From: Streptosporangiaceae bacterium
GTDB lineage: Bacteria > Actinomycetota > Actinomycetes > Streptosporangiales > Streptosporangiaceae
Length of the DNA: 41,273 bases
Assembly: GCA_030038015.1 (NCBI GenBank)
Contig: JASHPR010000469.1
Span: 1 to 41,273, forward strand
Reading direction: 5' to 3'
Part shown: positions 8,669-16,869 of the stretch, in pieces
Layout of the letters: the number at the start of each line of letters is the position of its first letter
Position numbering within the stretch: position 1 is the stretch's first letter
Notes under the pieces: generated by a model
Told to the model about the DNA's origin: nothing
The model's input: only the letters and a program-made list of their open reading frames with translations
Database searches by the model: none
Program-made: the position numbers and the translations under genes

Positions 8669-10390
8669 GTGGGACGATGTGACCTCAGGGTGGTGGAAGT
8701 GGTCGCAGTCGCGTCATCGTCGCAGGCTAACGGAGAGACGCTGGCCTCGCTGCGGAGCCAGCTGACCAATCTGCGTGCCCTACTGGTGCTGTCCATCCTG
8801 ATGACCGAGAGCGCCGACGAGGAGCAGATACTGCGGCTCGCCACCTCTGCAGCCTCCTCGCTGGGCGTGTGGCGGGTCGCCGGGTTCGTGATCGGTGACC
8901 GGTGGTGGAGCGGAAACCAGGCCGCCGGCCCCGTCGACCCGGCGCTGGCTGGGCAGCTCTGCGAACTGCCCGAGACGGGTGGCCCGGTGACGGCTCTGGA
9001 CGCCGTGTGGGCCTGGGCGTACCCGCTGCGCAGCATCGGAGGGCGGCTCGGCTACCTGGTTGTCCGCGCCCCGCGCGAGCCCGCGGCCGAAGAACAGTTC
9101 CTGGTACAGGTGCTGGCCCAGCAGACCGGCGTGGCGGTATCCAACGCCAAGCTGCACGGCCGGGAACGGGAAACCGCGCAGCAGCTGGCCCAGACCAACC
9201 AGGCGCTGAAGGAGACGGTCGCCACTCTCAGCCGCGGCATGCAGATCCACGAGCGGCTCACTGCCGTGGCCGCGGCCGGGGAAGGGGCGGCAGGGATCGC
9301 CGAGGCCCTGAACGACCTGACCGGGCTGGCGGTCGCGGTGGAGGACCGGTACGGCAACCTGATTGCCTGGGCCGGGCCGGGCAAGCCTGCCTGCTACCCC
9401 AAGCCGTCGGCCTACGACCGGGAGCGGCTGCTCCGCCGCCTCATTACCGCGGGCCGGTCGGTGCGGGATTGTGACCGGGTCGTCGCGCTGGCCTCGCCGC
9501 GTCCTGGAGTGCTGGGCCTGCTGGCTCTGATGGACCCGGGCCGTCACGCGAGCACGACGGACGTGATGGCCCTCGAGCACGGTGCCACCGTGCTGGCGGT
9601 CGAGCTGGCGCGGCTGCGCGGGCTGGCCGACACCGAGCTGCGGGTAGGCCGTGAGCTGGTGCGCGACCTCCTCACCGGCACCGACGACGAAAGTGCTTAC
9701 CTGCGCGCCGAGGCACTGGGCTATGACCTGGGGCTGCCGCATCAGGCGGCGGTGGTGGAGGTCAGCGAAGGTTTCCCCGCGCACGAGGATGTGCTGCACG
9801 CCGCCAGCCGTGCGCTGCGTCGTCAGCAGCTGCCCGGCCTGCTCGGCACGATGGCAGGGACCGTGGTCATCCTCGCCCCGGGCGGTGGCACCGATTGGGA
9901 GACGCTGCGCCTGGCCATCGTGGCTGAGCTGGGCGGAGGCCGCTGCCGGGTGGGCGTGGGTGACCCGTACCCGCGGCCGTCGCAGCTGGCCCAGTCGCTG
10001 CGTGAGGCGCGCCTGGCGCTGCGCCTGCAGAAGGCCTCATCGGCGGTGGAGCGGACGTCGGTCTTTGCCGACCTCGACGTGCTCAGGATCCTGGCATCCG
10101 TCGAGGACCTGGCCGATGTGGAGGGCTTCGTGCACAAGTGGCTCGGGACCCTGGCCGATTACGACGGGCGCAAGCACACCGAGCTGGTGACGACCCTCAC
10201 CCAGTACCTCCGGCACGGCGGCGGTTATGAGGCCACCTCTCGCGCGCTGTCCGTGCACCGCAGCACGCTGAAATACCGGCTGCAGCGGATCCGTGAGCTG
10301 ACCGGCTTCGACCTGGGCGATCCCGAGACGCACTTCAACCTGCAGCTAGCGACGAGGGCCTGGCTGACCCTCCAGGCCCTCCGCGGTTGA
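8669..10390 (+). CDS. PucR/CdaR-family transcriptional regulator
   Basis: A regulator of about 573 residues. The N-terminal region (about 25-165) resembles a GAF-type sensor ending in FLVQVLAQQTGVAVSNAKLH. The middle carries a CdaR/GGDEF-like segment with a YLRAEALGYDLGLPHQAAVVEV strand. The C-terminal PucR helix-turn-helix reads TLTQYLRHGGGYEATSRALS then VHRSTLKYRLQRIRELTGFD. These proteins generally activate catabolic operons on sensing a small ligand. The start is uncertain: GTG at 8669 and several downstream GTGs are in frame. It is a close paralogue of the regulator at 20556, and sits between the dehydrogenases and the E1 genes. Confidence 0.85.
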   Translation: MGRCDLRVVEVVAVASSSQANGETLASLRSQLTNLRALLVLSILMTESADEEQILRLATSAASSLGVWRVAGFVIGDRWWSGNQAAGPVDPALAGQLCELPETGGPVTALDAVWAWAYPLRSIGGRLGYLVVRAPREPAAEEQFLVQVLAQQTGVAVSNAKLHGRERETAQQLAQTNQALKETVATLSRGMQIHERLTAVAAAGEGAAGIAEALNDLTGLAVAVEDRYGNLIAWAGPGKPACYPKPSAYDRERLLRRLITAGRSVRDCDRVVALASPRPGVLGLLALMDPGRHASTTDVMALEHGATVLAVELARLRGLADTELRVGRELVRDLLTGTDDESAYLRAEALGYDLGLPHQAAVVEVSEGFPAHEDVLHAASRALRRQQLPGLLGTMAGTVVILAPGGGTDWETLRLAIVAELGGGRCRVGVGDPYPRPSQLAQSLREARLALRLQKASSAVERTSVFADLDVLRILASVEDLADVEGFVHKWLGTLADYDGRKHTELVTTLTQYLRHGGGYEATSRALSVHRSTLKYRLQRIRELTGFDLGDPETHFNLQLATRAWLTLQALRG

Positions 10391-10457
10391 CCCCCCGGCC
10401 CCGGTTGGGCCCGCCAGGACGAAGCCGCCGGTGCCCGGCCGCCGTAACGTCCAGGTC

Positions 10458-11435
10458 ATGGACGCCCCCGATGACCTGGACCTTTTTGGGCGAATGTGTT
10501 TTTTGCGGTTTTTTGAGGAGCGGGTCGACTCGCTTTACCGGCAAGGGCAGGTTCACGGGCCGGTGCACCTGGGGCTTGGCCAGGAAGCCATCGCGGTCGG
10601 GGCGGCGTCGGTGCTCCGCCCCGACGACTACTCGCTGGGCACGTACCGGGGCCATGCGCACGCCCTGGCCCGCGGCGCGCCGCCCGGCGCGGTGCTCGCG
10701 GAGCTGCTGGGCCGGGCCGGCGGAATCTGCGCGGGCAAGGGCGGGTCGATGCACATCACCAGCGTCGAGCATGGGTACTACGGGTCCTACGCCATCGTCG
10801 GCGCGCACCTGCCGATCGCCTGCGGGCTCGGCTGGGCTGCGAAGATCCGCCGTAGCGGCCAGGTGACGGTGTGCTTCTTCGGCGACGGGACCACCAACAT
10901 CGGTGCGTTCCACGAGGCGGTGAACCTGGCCGCGGTCTGGCGGCTGCCGGTCGTCTTCGTCTGCGAGAACAACTGGTACATGGAGTACACGCCGATCGGC
11001 GACGTCACACCGGTAGCGCTGCCCGCCGCCGACCGGGCCGCCGCCTACGGGCTGGACCGGGTCGTGGTGGACGGGAACGACGTCACCGCCGTACGGCAGG
11101 TGGTCGCCGCGGCGGTGGACGCGGCCCGCGGTGGGCAAGGGCCGAGCCTGGTCGAGGCGCAGACCTACCGGCTGAAGGGTCACTCGGCGGCCGACGGCGG
11201 CACCTACCGCCCAGCCGAGGAGGTGGCCCGGTGGCGCGAGCGTGACCCGCTGGTGCGCACCAGAGCCGCGCTGCTGCAGGCGGGCATGGCCGAGGAAAAG
11301 CTGACCGAGATCGAATCGCGCATCCGGTCTGACGTGGCCGGCCTGGCGCGGGAGGTGCTCAGCCGGCCCGCACCCGATCCGTCCGGCGCCTGGGCGGACG
11401 TATGGAGCGACGGGAGCTGGCAGTGGCGGAACTGA
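10458..11435 (+). CDS. Thiamine-diphosphate-dependent dehydrogenase E1, alpha subunit
   Basis: Alpha subunit of the two-subunit E1 family (pyruvate, acetoin and branched-chain 2-oxoacid dehydrogenases). The ThDP/Mg motif starts at GDGTTNIGAFHEAVNLA and ends in VCENN, giving the GDG-X(n)-NN pattern. Upstream segments YRGHAHALARG and CAGKGGSMHI are typical for acetoin/pyruvate E1 alpha. I use ATG 10458; GTG 10431 is an in-frame alternative. No E2 or E3 gene is in the block, so either it uses partners encoded elsewhere or it works differently. The codons just after the start (TGTTTTTTGCGGTTTTTT) are unusually T-rich for this genome. The stop overlaps the beta-subunit start. Confidence 0.88.
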   Translation: MDAPDDLDLFGRMCFLRFFEERVDSLYRQGQVHGPVHLGLGQEAIAVGAASVLRPDDYSLGTYRGHAHALARGAPPGAVLAELLGRAGGICAGKGGSMHITSVEHGYYGSYAIVGAHLPIACGLGWAAKIRRSGQVTVCFFGDGTTNIGAFHEAVNLAAVWRLPVVFVCENNWYMEYTPIGDVTPVALPAADRAAAYGLDRVVVDGNDVTAVRQVVAAAVDAARGGQGPSLVEAQTYRLKGHSAADGGTYRPAEEVARWRERDPLVRTRAALLQAGMAEEKLTEIESRIRSDVAGLAREVLSRPAPDPSGAWADVWSDGSWQWRN

Positions 11436-12403
11436 CCTACCGGCAGGCCATCGCCGCGGCGCTGGCCCAGGAGATGGCCCGGGACGACCGGGTTGTCCTG
11501 CTCGGCGAGGACGTGGCCTCCGGCGGCGTCTTCAAGACCACCGGAGGGCTCCGCGAGCGGTTCGGGCCTGACCGGGTCTGGAACACGCCGATCTCCGAGC
11601 AGGCCATCGCGGGCGCCGCGATGGGCGCGGCCATGGGCGGGCTGCGGCCCGTCGCGGAGATCATGTTCGCCGACTTCTACGCGGTCTGCTGGGATCAGGT
11701 GGCCAACGAGATCGCCAAGGTCCGTTACATGACCGGCGGCCAGGTCAGCATGCCGTTGGTGCTGCGCGGCGCGAACGGCTCGGGCGGCTTGGGGTTTGGC
11801 AGCCAGCACGGCCAGTCGCTGGAGAACTGGGCCATGTGCGTGCCCGGGCTGAAGATCGTCTCACCGGCGGGCCCGGCTGAGGCATTCGGGCTGCTCGCCG
11901 CAGCGATCCGGGACGACGATCCGGTCATCGTGTTCGAGCACAAGGCGCTGTATGGCCGCAAGGAGGAGGTCGGCGACGGCGAGCACGTGCTTCCGCTGGG
12001 CCAGGCCCGCACCGTGCGGGCGGGCCGCGACATCACGCTGGTGGGGTTGTCAATCACCGTCGGTGCCTGCCTGGCGGCCGCCGATGCGCTCGCCGACGAG
12101 GGCGTGCGGGCTGAGGTCCTCGACCTTCGGACACTGGTGCCGCTGGATGCGGCAGCGGTGCTGGCGTCGGTTCGCCGCACCGGGCGGCTGGTGGTGGCCG
12201 AAGAGAACCCGGGCCAGCTCGGCTGGGGCGCCGCGATCGCGGCGATCGCCGCGGAGGAGGCGTTCCGCGACCTCGCCGCACCGGTGACCCGGGTCAGCGG
12301 CGGCAATGTCCCGCTGCCGGTGGCGGCCTCGCTTGAGGCCGAGGTGGACGTCTCGGCCCAGCGCATCGCCGCTGCCAGCCGGGCCGTGCTGAGCGATCGC
12401 TGA
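11402..12403 (+). CDS. Thiamine-diphosphate-dependent dehydrogenase E1, beta subunit
   Basis: A beta subunit of about 333 residues. It shows LTYRQAIAAALAQEMARDDR and VVLLGEDVASGGVFKTTGGL, followed by FGPDRVWNTPISEQAIAGAA, GSQHGQSLENWAMCVPGLKI and a C-terminal transketolase domain with EVLDLRTLVPLD. It forms the alpha2beta2 E1 with the preceding gene. The ATG at 11402 lies inside the alpha ORF; a GTG at 11423 with GGGAG upstream is an equally good start. Context in a CoM-dependent pathway suggests oxidative cleavage of an alpha-dicarbonyl, acetoin-like or 2-oxoacid intermediate. That is inference. Confidence 0.88.
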   Translation: MERRELAVAELTYRQAIAAALAQEMARDDRVVLLGEDVASGGVFKTTGGLRERFGPDRVWNTPISEQAIAGAAMGAAMGGLRPVAEIMFADFYAVCWDQVANEIAKVRYMTGGQVSMPLVLRGANGSGGLGFGSQHGQSLENWAMCVPGLKIVSPAGPAEAFGLLAAAIRDDDPVIVFEHKALYGRKEEVGDGEHVLPLGQARTVRAGRDITLVGLSITVGACLAAADALADEGVRAEVLDLRTLVPLDAAAVLASVRRTGRLVVAEENPGQLGWGAAIAAIAAEEAFRDLAAPVTRVSGGNVPLPVAASLEAEVDVSAQRIAAASRAVLSDR

Positions 12404-12607
12404 GCCGCGCGCGCAAGGCCGTCTTTCCTGTCCCGCAAGGGCCGGACCTGCCGGCGAGTTCGTCCAGGCAGGTCATGGCCGGCGGGGTGGCGCCGGACAC
12501 AGAGTGAACCGTGGGCCCAGGGGCCAGGCCAGCAGGGCACGGTGCTGCCGCAGCCTAGGCAGCCGCGCCACACATAGAGGAACCCGTGAGCTGGAGAGGT
12601 GACATCG

Positions 12608-13648
12608 ATGGAGATCCGCGGTGAAGAGGTGCTGCTTCCCGTCTCGGCCGTGTCGGCGTTCCCGCGGCCGCACTGGCTGCAGGGCCGCGTCCTCGGCTCG
12701 CTGAGCGAGCCCGTCTACCGCAGCCACAACCTGCGGGTGGCCTACGAGGACGCTTGCAAGATCTGCTCGCGCGAGCAGGAGAAGGCCGGGCTGGACATCC
12801 TGTGCGACGGTGCGCAGTACTACGAGTGGGAGGCGCCCGGGTTCCAGCTGGAGCCGATCTTCCACTTCATCCCGGAGAACCTGGGCGGTTTCGCACCGTA
12901 CGGCCCGCCGGGTGATGGGCCGAAGTACCGGCCGTTCTATCAGGCGCTCGTCAAAGACAAGATCACCTGGGAACGGCCGATCTTCGAAAGCGTGGTCATG
13001 ACCATGCAGAACGCCACCGACAAGCCGTTCAAGGTCGCGTTCCTCGGGCCCGCCCAGCAGAGCATCATCGTCAAGGACGAGTACTACGGTGACCAGCTCG
13101 CGGTGGCCAGGGACCTGGCGATCGCGCTGAACAAGGAGCTCAGGTACCTGGTGAGCATGGGCCTGGAGGCGGTGCAGCTGATCGACGTGCTGCCGCCGTA
13201 CACCACCGACATGTGGCAGATCGAGATGCAGAACATCCTGTTCGACGGGGTCGACGCGATCAAGTTCTGGCACGTCTGCTACGGCAGCGTGGACGGCCAG
13301 CGCGACGTGTTCGACGATCACGCCACGTCGATGATGCCGCTGTTCAAGGAGTCGCCCGCGGACGTGATCCACCTCGAGTTCACCAGCAAGGGCTTCAACG
13401 AGCTGGAGGCCTTCCGCGACTTCCCCACCGACAAGGTGCTCGGTGTCGGGGTGGTCGACGCCAAGAACCTGCAAGTGGAAACCGTCGAGCAGATCGAGGC
13501 CAGGATCCGCCGCGCGCTCGAGGTAGTGCCCGCCGGCCGGCTGCTGGTCGCGCCCGACTGCGGGCTCGGTTATTTCAGCCGCACCACCGCCTATGCGAAG
13601 CTGCGCAACATGGGCCAGGCGGCCCGGTCTGTGCGGAGCACGCTCTGA
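12608..13648 (+). CDS. MetE-like zinc alkyltransferase, divergent paralogue of epoxyalkane:CoM transferase
   Basis: A 346-residue protein of the cobalamin-independent methionine synthase/epoxyalkane:CoM transferase fold. The zinc ligands expected for the family are present: H222-x-C224 in KFWHVCYG and C318 in VAPDCGLGYF. The family activates a thiol (CoM or homocysteine) on zinc for attack on an alkyl donor. It is clearly different from the second family member at 22525: the N-terminus begins PVSAVSAFPRPHWLQG, and the substrate regions differ. The ATG at 12608 has GGAGAGG 8 nt upstream. It lies 204 bp after the E1 genes and before a hairpin and a MEDS gene. It could use a different electrophile, or a different thiol; the CoM setting favours CoM. 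Confidence 0.8.
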   Translation: MEIRGEEVLLPVSAVSAFPRPHWLQGRVLGSLSEPVYRSHNLRVAYEDACKICSREQEKAGLDILCDGAQYYEWEAPGFQLEPIFHFIPENLGGFAPYGPPGDGPKYRPFYQALVKDKITWERPIFESVVMTMQNATDKPFKVAFLGPAQQSIIVKDEYYGDQLAVARDLAIALNKELRYLVSMGLEAVQLIDVLPPYTTDMWQIEMQNILFDGVDAIKFWHVCYGSVDGQRDVFDDHATSMMPLFKESPADVIHLEFTSKGFNELEAFRDFPTDKVLGVGVVDAKNLQVETVEQIEARIRRALEVVPAGRLLVAPDCGLGYFSRTTAYAKLRNMGQAARSVRSTL

Positions 13649-13653
13649 TGGCG

Positions 13654-13697
13654 CCGCGTGGGCCGGGACGCGGTCAGCAAGAGCCCGGCCCACGCGG
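13654..13697 (+). terminator. Hairpin after the divergent CoM-transferase-like gene
   Basis: CCGCGTGGGCCGGG (13654-13667) and its exact complement CCCGGCCCACGCGG (13684-13697) form a perfect 14-bp stem with a 16-nt loop, starting 5 bp after the stop codon. There is no U-run, as is common for actinobacterial terminators. It may be an attenuator or mRNA-stabilising stem instead, because the next gene is only about 50 bp further on. Confidence 0.7.
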
Positions 13698-13745
13698 ATT
13701 AACCCTGCGCGCCGGGCGGCGGCGCTTGATGCGAAGGCGAAGACC

Positions 13746-14369
13746 ATGACCGCACAAGCACGGCATGAGGTGCTGGGCCTGCAGCTGAGCCTCGGCGATC
13801 ACATCTGCGGCTTCTACCGCCGGCCAGCCGAGCGCGACGACATCCTCATCCCATTCCTCGTCGAGGGACTCAAGGCGGGGGACAAGTGCACCTGCGTGGT
13901 GGACAGCTGCACCCCCGGCGACGTGCTGGCCAGGATGTCCGAGCACATCGAGGTGGGCCCGTACGTATCGGTCAGTCAGCTCGAGGTGCTCGACTCCTAC
14001 GACACCTACCTGGCCGAGGGCGGATTCCTGCCCCAGCGCATGCTCGAGTTCTGGGAGGCCAAGGCCCGGCAGGGCCCGTGCGCGGACGGGCCGGGGCTCG
14101 CCCGGAACATCGGGGACATGAGCTGGGCGCATCGCAACGAGCGCGTCGTCGGGGACCTGATCGGCTACGAGTCCGAGCTGAACCGCATCATGTCAAACTT
14201 CCCCCAGGTCAACCTCTGCCTGTACGACCTGACCAGGTGCTCCGGCGAGCTGATCATGGACGTGCTGAAGACGCACCCCAAGGCGCTTCTCGGGGGCATG
14301 GTCATCGACAACCCGTACTACCTCGAGCCCGACGAGTTCCTGGCCAGCCGCATGGACCGGGAGAGTTGA
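13746..14369 (+). CDS. Stand-alone MEDS-domain sensor protein
   Basis: A 207-residue protein that is essentially one MEDS domain (methanogen/methylotroph DcmR sensory domain, a RecA/KaiC-like fold). Recognisable parts are SLGDHICGFYRRPAERDDIL, FLVEGLKAGDKCTCVVDS, IGYESELNRIM, CLYDLTRCSGELIMDVLKTH and NPYYLEPDEFL. DcmR carries such a domain behind a DNA-binding domain; here none is visible, so it probably signals through a partner. I start at the ATG at 13746, since the longer track ORF runs through the upstream hairpin. It is a paralogue of the protein at 19938. Confidence 0.8.
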   Translation: MTAQARHEVLGLQLSLGDHICGFYRRPAERDDILIPFLVEGLKAGDKCTCVVDSCTPGDVLARMSEHIEVGPYVSVSQLEVLDSYDTYLAEGGFLPQRMLEFWEAKARQGPCADGPGLARNIGDMSWAHRNERVVGDLIGYESELNRIMSNFPQVNLCLYDLTRCSGELIMDVLKTHPKALLGGMVIDNPYYLEPDEFLASRMDRES

Positions 14370-14551
14370 CGCCGCGGGCGTGACCGTTCCCGGATCCGAT
14401 TCCACTGGTCTGGCGGGTCGAGCCCGAGCCGGTTCTTTGTCCCGGCAAGACCTGACCGCCACCGGGACGCTGCCGCATGCTCGTCCCTAAGCGACGTTGC
14501 CGGCCCGGCACCGTGGTGCGCTCACGGGCCGGTGGAAAGGCGAGGCGACAG

Positions 14552-15952
14552 ATGGCACGGCTCGTCGTGATCGGCGGAGGGGCCGCGGGGATGTCGGCCG
14601 CGTCCGCAGCCCGGCGGGTCGCGCCCGCGCTCGACGTGGTGGTCTGCGAGGCAGGCGGTTTCGCCGCCTACGGCATGTGCGGGATCCCTTACTTCCTCGG
14701 CGGCACCGTGCCGGAGGCGGAAGGCCTGCTCGCCTACCCGCCCAGCGAGTTCCGCGACCGGCGCGGCATCGACCTGCGGCTGCACACGCGGGTCACCGCG
14801 ATCGACACCTGCGCGCGCCAGGTGCACATCGCCGGCCCGGGCGGCGATGGCCCGCTCGGCTACGACGCGGCGGTCGTGGCCAGCGGCGCCGCGCCCGTGC
14901 GGCCGCCGGCACCCGGACTCGACGGGTCCCGGGTCTTCACGATCCGGTCGCTCGATGAGGCGATCGAGCTGCGGCGGCTGCTGGAGGGGGGCACCATCCG
15001 CCATGCCGTCGTGGTGGGAGCCGGGTACATCGGCTTGGAGGCGGCCGAGGCCCTGGTCTGCGCGGGCGCGGAGGTGGAGGTCATCGAGGCGCTACCGCGG
15101 GTGCTGGGCAACGTGGACGAGCCGGTCGCCGAGCTGGCCCGGGCCGAGATGGAACGGCACACCAGGCTGAGGCTGGGCGCCAGGCTGGGCGGGGTACGCG
15201 AGGGCGGGGGCTGGGGCGCGCTGACCGTGATGGTGGACGGTGCCGAGATCGGCACCGACCTGGTGGTCGTGGCGACGGGGGTGCGCCCGGCCACCGACCT
15301 GCTGATCCGCGCGGGCGCAGAGCACCTTCCGGATCGGTCGGTGCTGGTCGATGCGAGCATGCGCACGTCGCTGCCGGGTGTGTTCGCGGCCGGCGATTGT
15401 GTTGCGCTGCAGCACCGGGTGCTTGGCCGGCCGGCCTGGATACCGCTGGGTCCGGCCGCCAACAAGACCGGGCGGGTGGCCGGCACCGTCGCAGCCGGCG
15501 GTGCCGCTGCCTTCGCCGGCATCGTCGGCACCGCGGTGGTGAAGGTGTTCGACCTCGAGGTGGCGCGCACCGGGCTGACGCTCGCCGAAGCCCGGGCCGC
15601 GGGTCTGGCCGCCGCCGCCACCGATGTGGTCAGCCGGTCCCGGGCCAGGTACTACCCGGGCGCGCAGCCGCTGCACGTCAGGCTGGTGCACACGGCGGAG
15701 GGCCGGCTGCTCGGCGGCCAGCTGGCGGGCCGGGAGGGCGCGGCGAAACGCATCGACGTGCTGGCCACCGCGCTGCATGCCGGGCTGACGGTGACCGATC
15801 TGGCGGCGCTCGACCTCAGTTACGCGCCTCCGTTCGCCCCGGTCTATGACCCCGTGCTGGCCGCTGCGATCAAGGCCTGCGGTCTGGTGGCCAGCCCAGA
15901 ACCCGCGGCCGCCGGCGGTGCCGGGTGGCCAGCCGTCACTCTCGGAGGATGA
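14552..15952 (+). CDS. CoA-disulfide reductase/NADH oxidase-like flavoprotein
   Basis: A 466-residue FAD/NAD(P)H pyridine nucleotide-disulfide oxidoreductase of the single-cysteine subgroup. It has the FAD loop VVIGGGAAGMSAA, and FAAYGMCGIPYFLGG places C43 exactly at the active-site cysteine of coenzyme A disulfide reductase. It also has the NAD loop VVVGAGYIGLEAAEAL, the second FAD motif VFAAGDC and a dimerisation domain from about residue 330. The ATG at 14552 follows GGAAAGGCGAGG. Family members reduce CoA disulfide, persulfides or O2. In this neighbourhood a role in keeping CoM (or CoA) reduced is attractive but unproven. Its stop overlaps an ATG of the next gene. Confidence 0.85.
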   Translation: MARLVVIGGGAAGMSAASAARRVAPALDVVVCEAGGFAAYGMCGIPYFLGGTVPEAEGLLAYPPSEFRDRRGIDLRLHTRVTAIDTCARQVHIAGPGGDGPLGYDAAVVASGAAPVRPPAPGLDGSRVFTIRSLDEAIELRRLLEGGTIRHAVVVGAGYIGLEAAEALVCAGAEVEVIEALPRVLGNVDEPVAELARAEMERHTRLRLGARLGGVREGGGWGALTVMVDGAEIGTDLVVVATGVRPATDLLIRAGAEHLPDRSVLVDASMRTSLPGVFAAGDCVALQHRVLGRPAWIPLGPAANKTGRVAGTVAAGGAAAFAGIVGTAVVKVFDLEVARTGLTLAEARAAGLAAAATDVVSRSRARYYPGAQPLHVRLVHTAEGRLLGGQLAGREGAAKRIDVLATALHAGLTVTDLAALDLSYAPPFAPVYDPVLAAAIKACGLVASPEPAAAGGAGWPAVTLGG

Positions 15953-15954
15953 CC

Positions 15955-16869
15955 ATGAGCCTGCAGCCGCTGCGAGATAAGCGAGCCAGTCTTACCGACG
16001 CGATCGCACTGGTCGGTGACGACACGATCGTTGCGCTCGGCGGCGGGCTGTGCGCGCGGCTGCCCATGGCGATGGTGCGGGAGCTGGTCCGGCAGGGCCG
16101 CCGCGGCCTGCACGTGGTTGGGTCGGCCCACAGCATCGACGTGGACATGCTGGTGGCAGCCGGGGCCGTGCGCCGTCTCGAGGAAAGCTACGTGGGGTTC
16201 GAGCAGGACCTCGGCCTGGCGCCCGCCTACCGCCACGCGGCCGAGGAGGGCACCATCGAGGTGGCGGAGAGCTGCTGCGCGACCATTCTCGCCCAGCTGC
16301 GCGCCGCGGAGATGGGCCTTCCGTTCCTGCCGGTCCGCGGGGTCCGGGGGTCGGGCATCGCCGGGCTGCATCCCGAGTACGCCGAGATCACCTGCCCGTT
16401 CACCGGGGAGACCCTGGTCGCGGTGCCCGCGCTGCGCCCGGACGTCGCGCTGCTGCATGCGCCATCCGGGGACCGGTACGGCAACCTGCACCTGGAGCAG
16501 CCGTACGTCCTGGACGAGCGGGTTGCCGCCGCATCCCGGACGGTGATCGCGACCGTGGACGAGCTGGTGTCCACCGACGCCGTGGCCGCGTCCGGCGTCA
16601 CCATCCCCGGCCACCTGGTGGCTGCCGTGGCGGAGGTGCCGTTCGGCGCGCATCCGGCCTCCTGCTACCCGCGTTACGCCTACGACCGCAGCCACCTGCG
16701 CGAGTACGTGTCGGCAGCCCGGTCCGGACCGGCGGGGCTGGACAAGTACCTGGCCAGCTACGTGGATGGCGATGAGGAAAGCTACCGGGCGGCCGTCGGC
16801 CCCGGCCGCCTCGCCGCGCTGACCACCTGGTCGGAGTCCACCGCCGCGTGGCAGGAGCTGTTCGCATGA
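15955..16869 (+). CDS. CoA transferase family I, subunit A (GctA/IpdA-like)
   Basis: A 304-residue alpha subunit of a family I CoA transferase. VALGGGLCARLPMAMVREL is the glycine-rich loop at the N-terminus; PSGDRYGNLHLEQPYVLDE and TVIATVDELVS are typical of the GctA/IpdA branch. The enzyme moves CoA between carboxylic acids, or acts as a ring-opening hydrolase in the IpdAB branch. After 2-KPCC a natural task would be activating acetoacetate or a homologue. The ATG at 15955 follows GGAGG by 6 nt; the upstream ATG at 15949 overlaps the previous stop. The subunit B gene overlaps its end. Confidence 0.85.
   Translation: MSLQPLRDKRASLTDAIALVGDDTIVALGGGLCARLPMAMVRELVRQGRRGLHVVGSAHSIDVDMLVAAGAVRRLEESYVGFEQDLGLAPAYRHAAEEGTIEVAESCCATILAQLRAAEMGLPFLPVRGVRGSGIAGLHPEYAEITCPFTGETLVAVPALRPDVALLHAPSGDRYGNLHLEQPYVLDERVAAASRTVIATVDELVSTDAVAASGVTIPGHLVAAVAEVPFGAHPASCYPRYAYDRSHLREYVSAARSGPAGLDKYLASYVDGDEESYRAAVGPGRLAALTTWSESTAAWQELFA

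Noticed and set aside
12473-13747. 424-residue minus-strand ORF opposite the CoM-transferase-like gene
   Set aside because: Shadow ORF; the plus strand carries zinc ligands and a good ribosome site.
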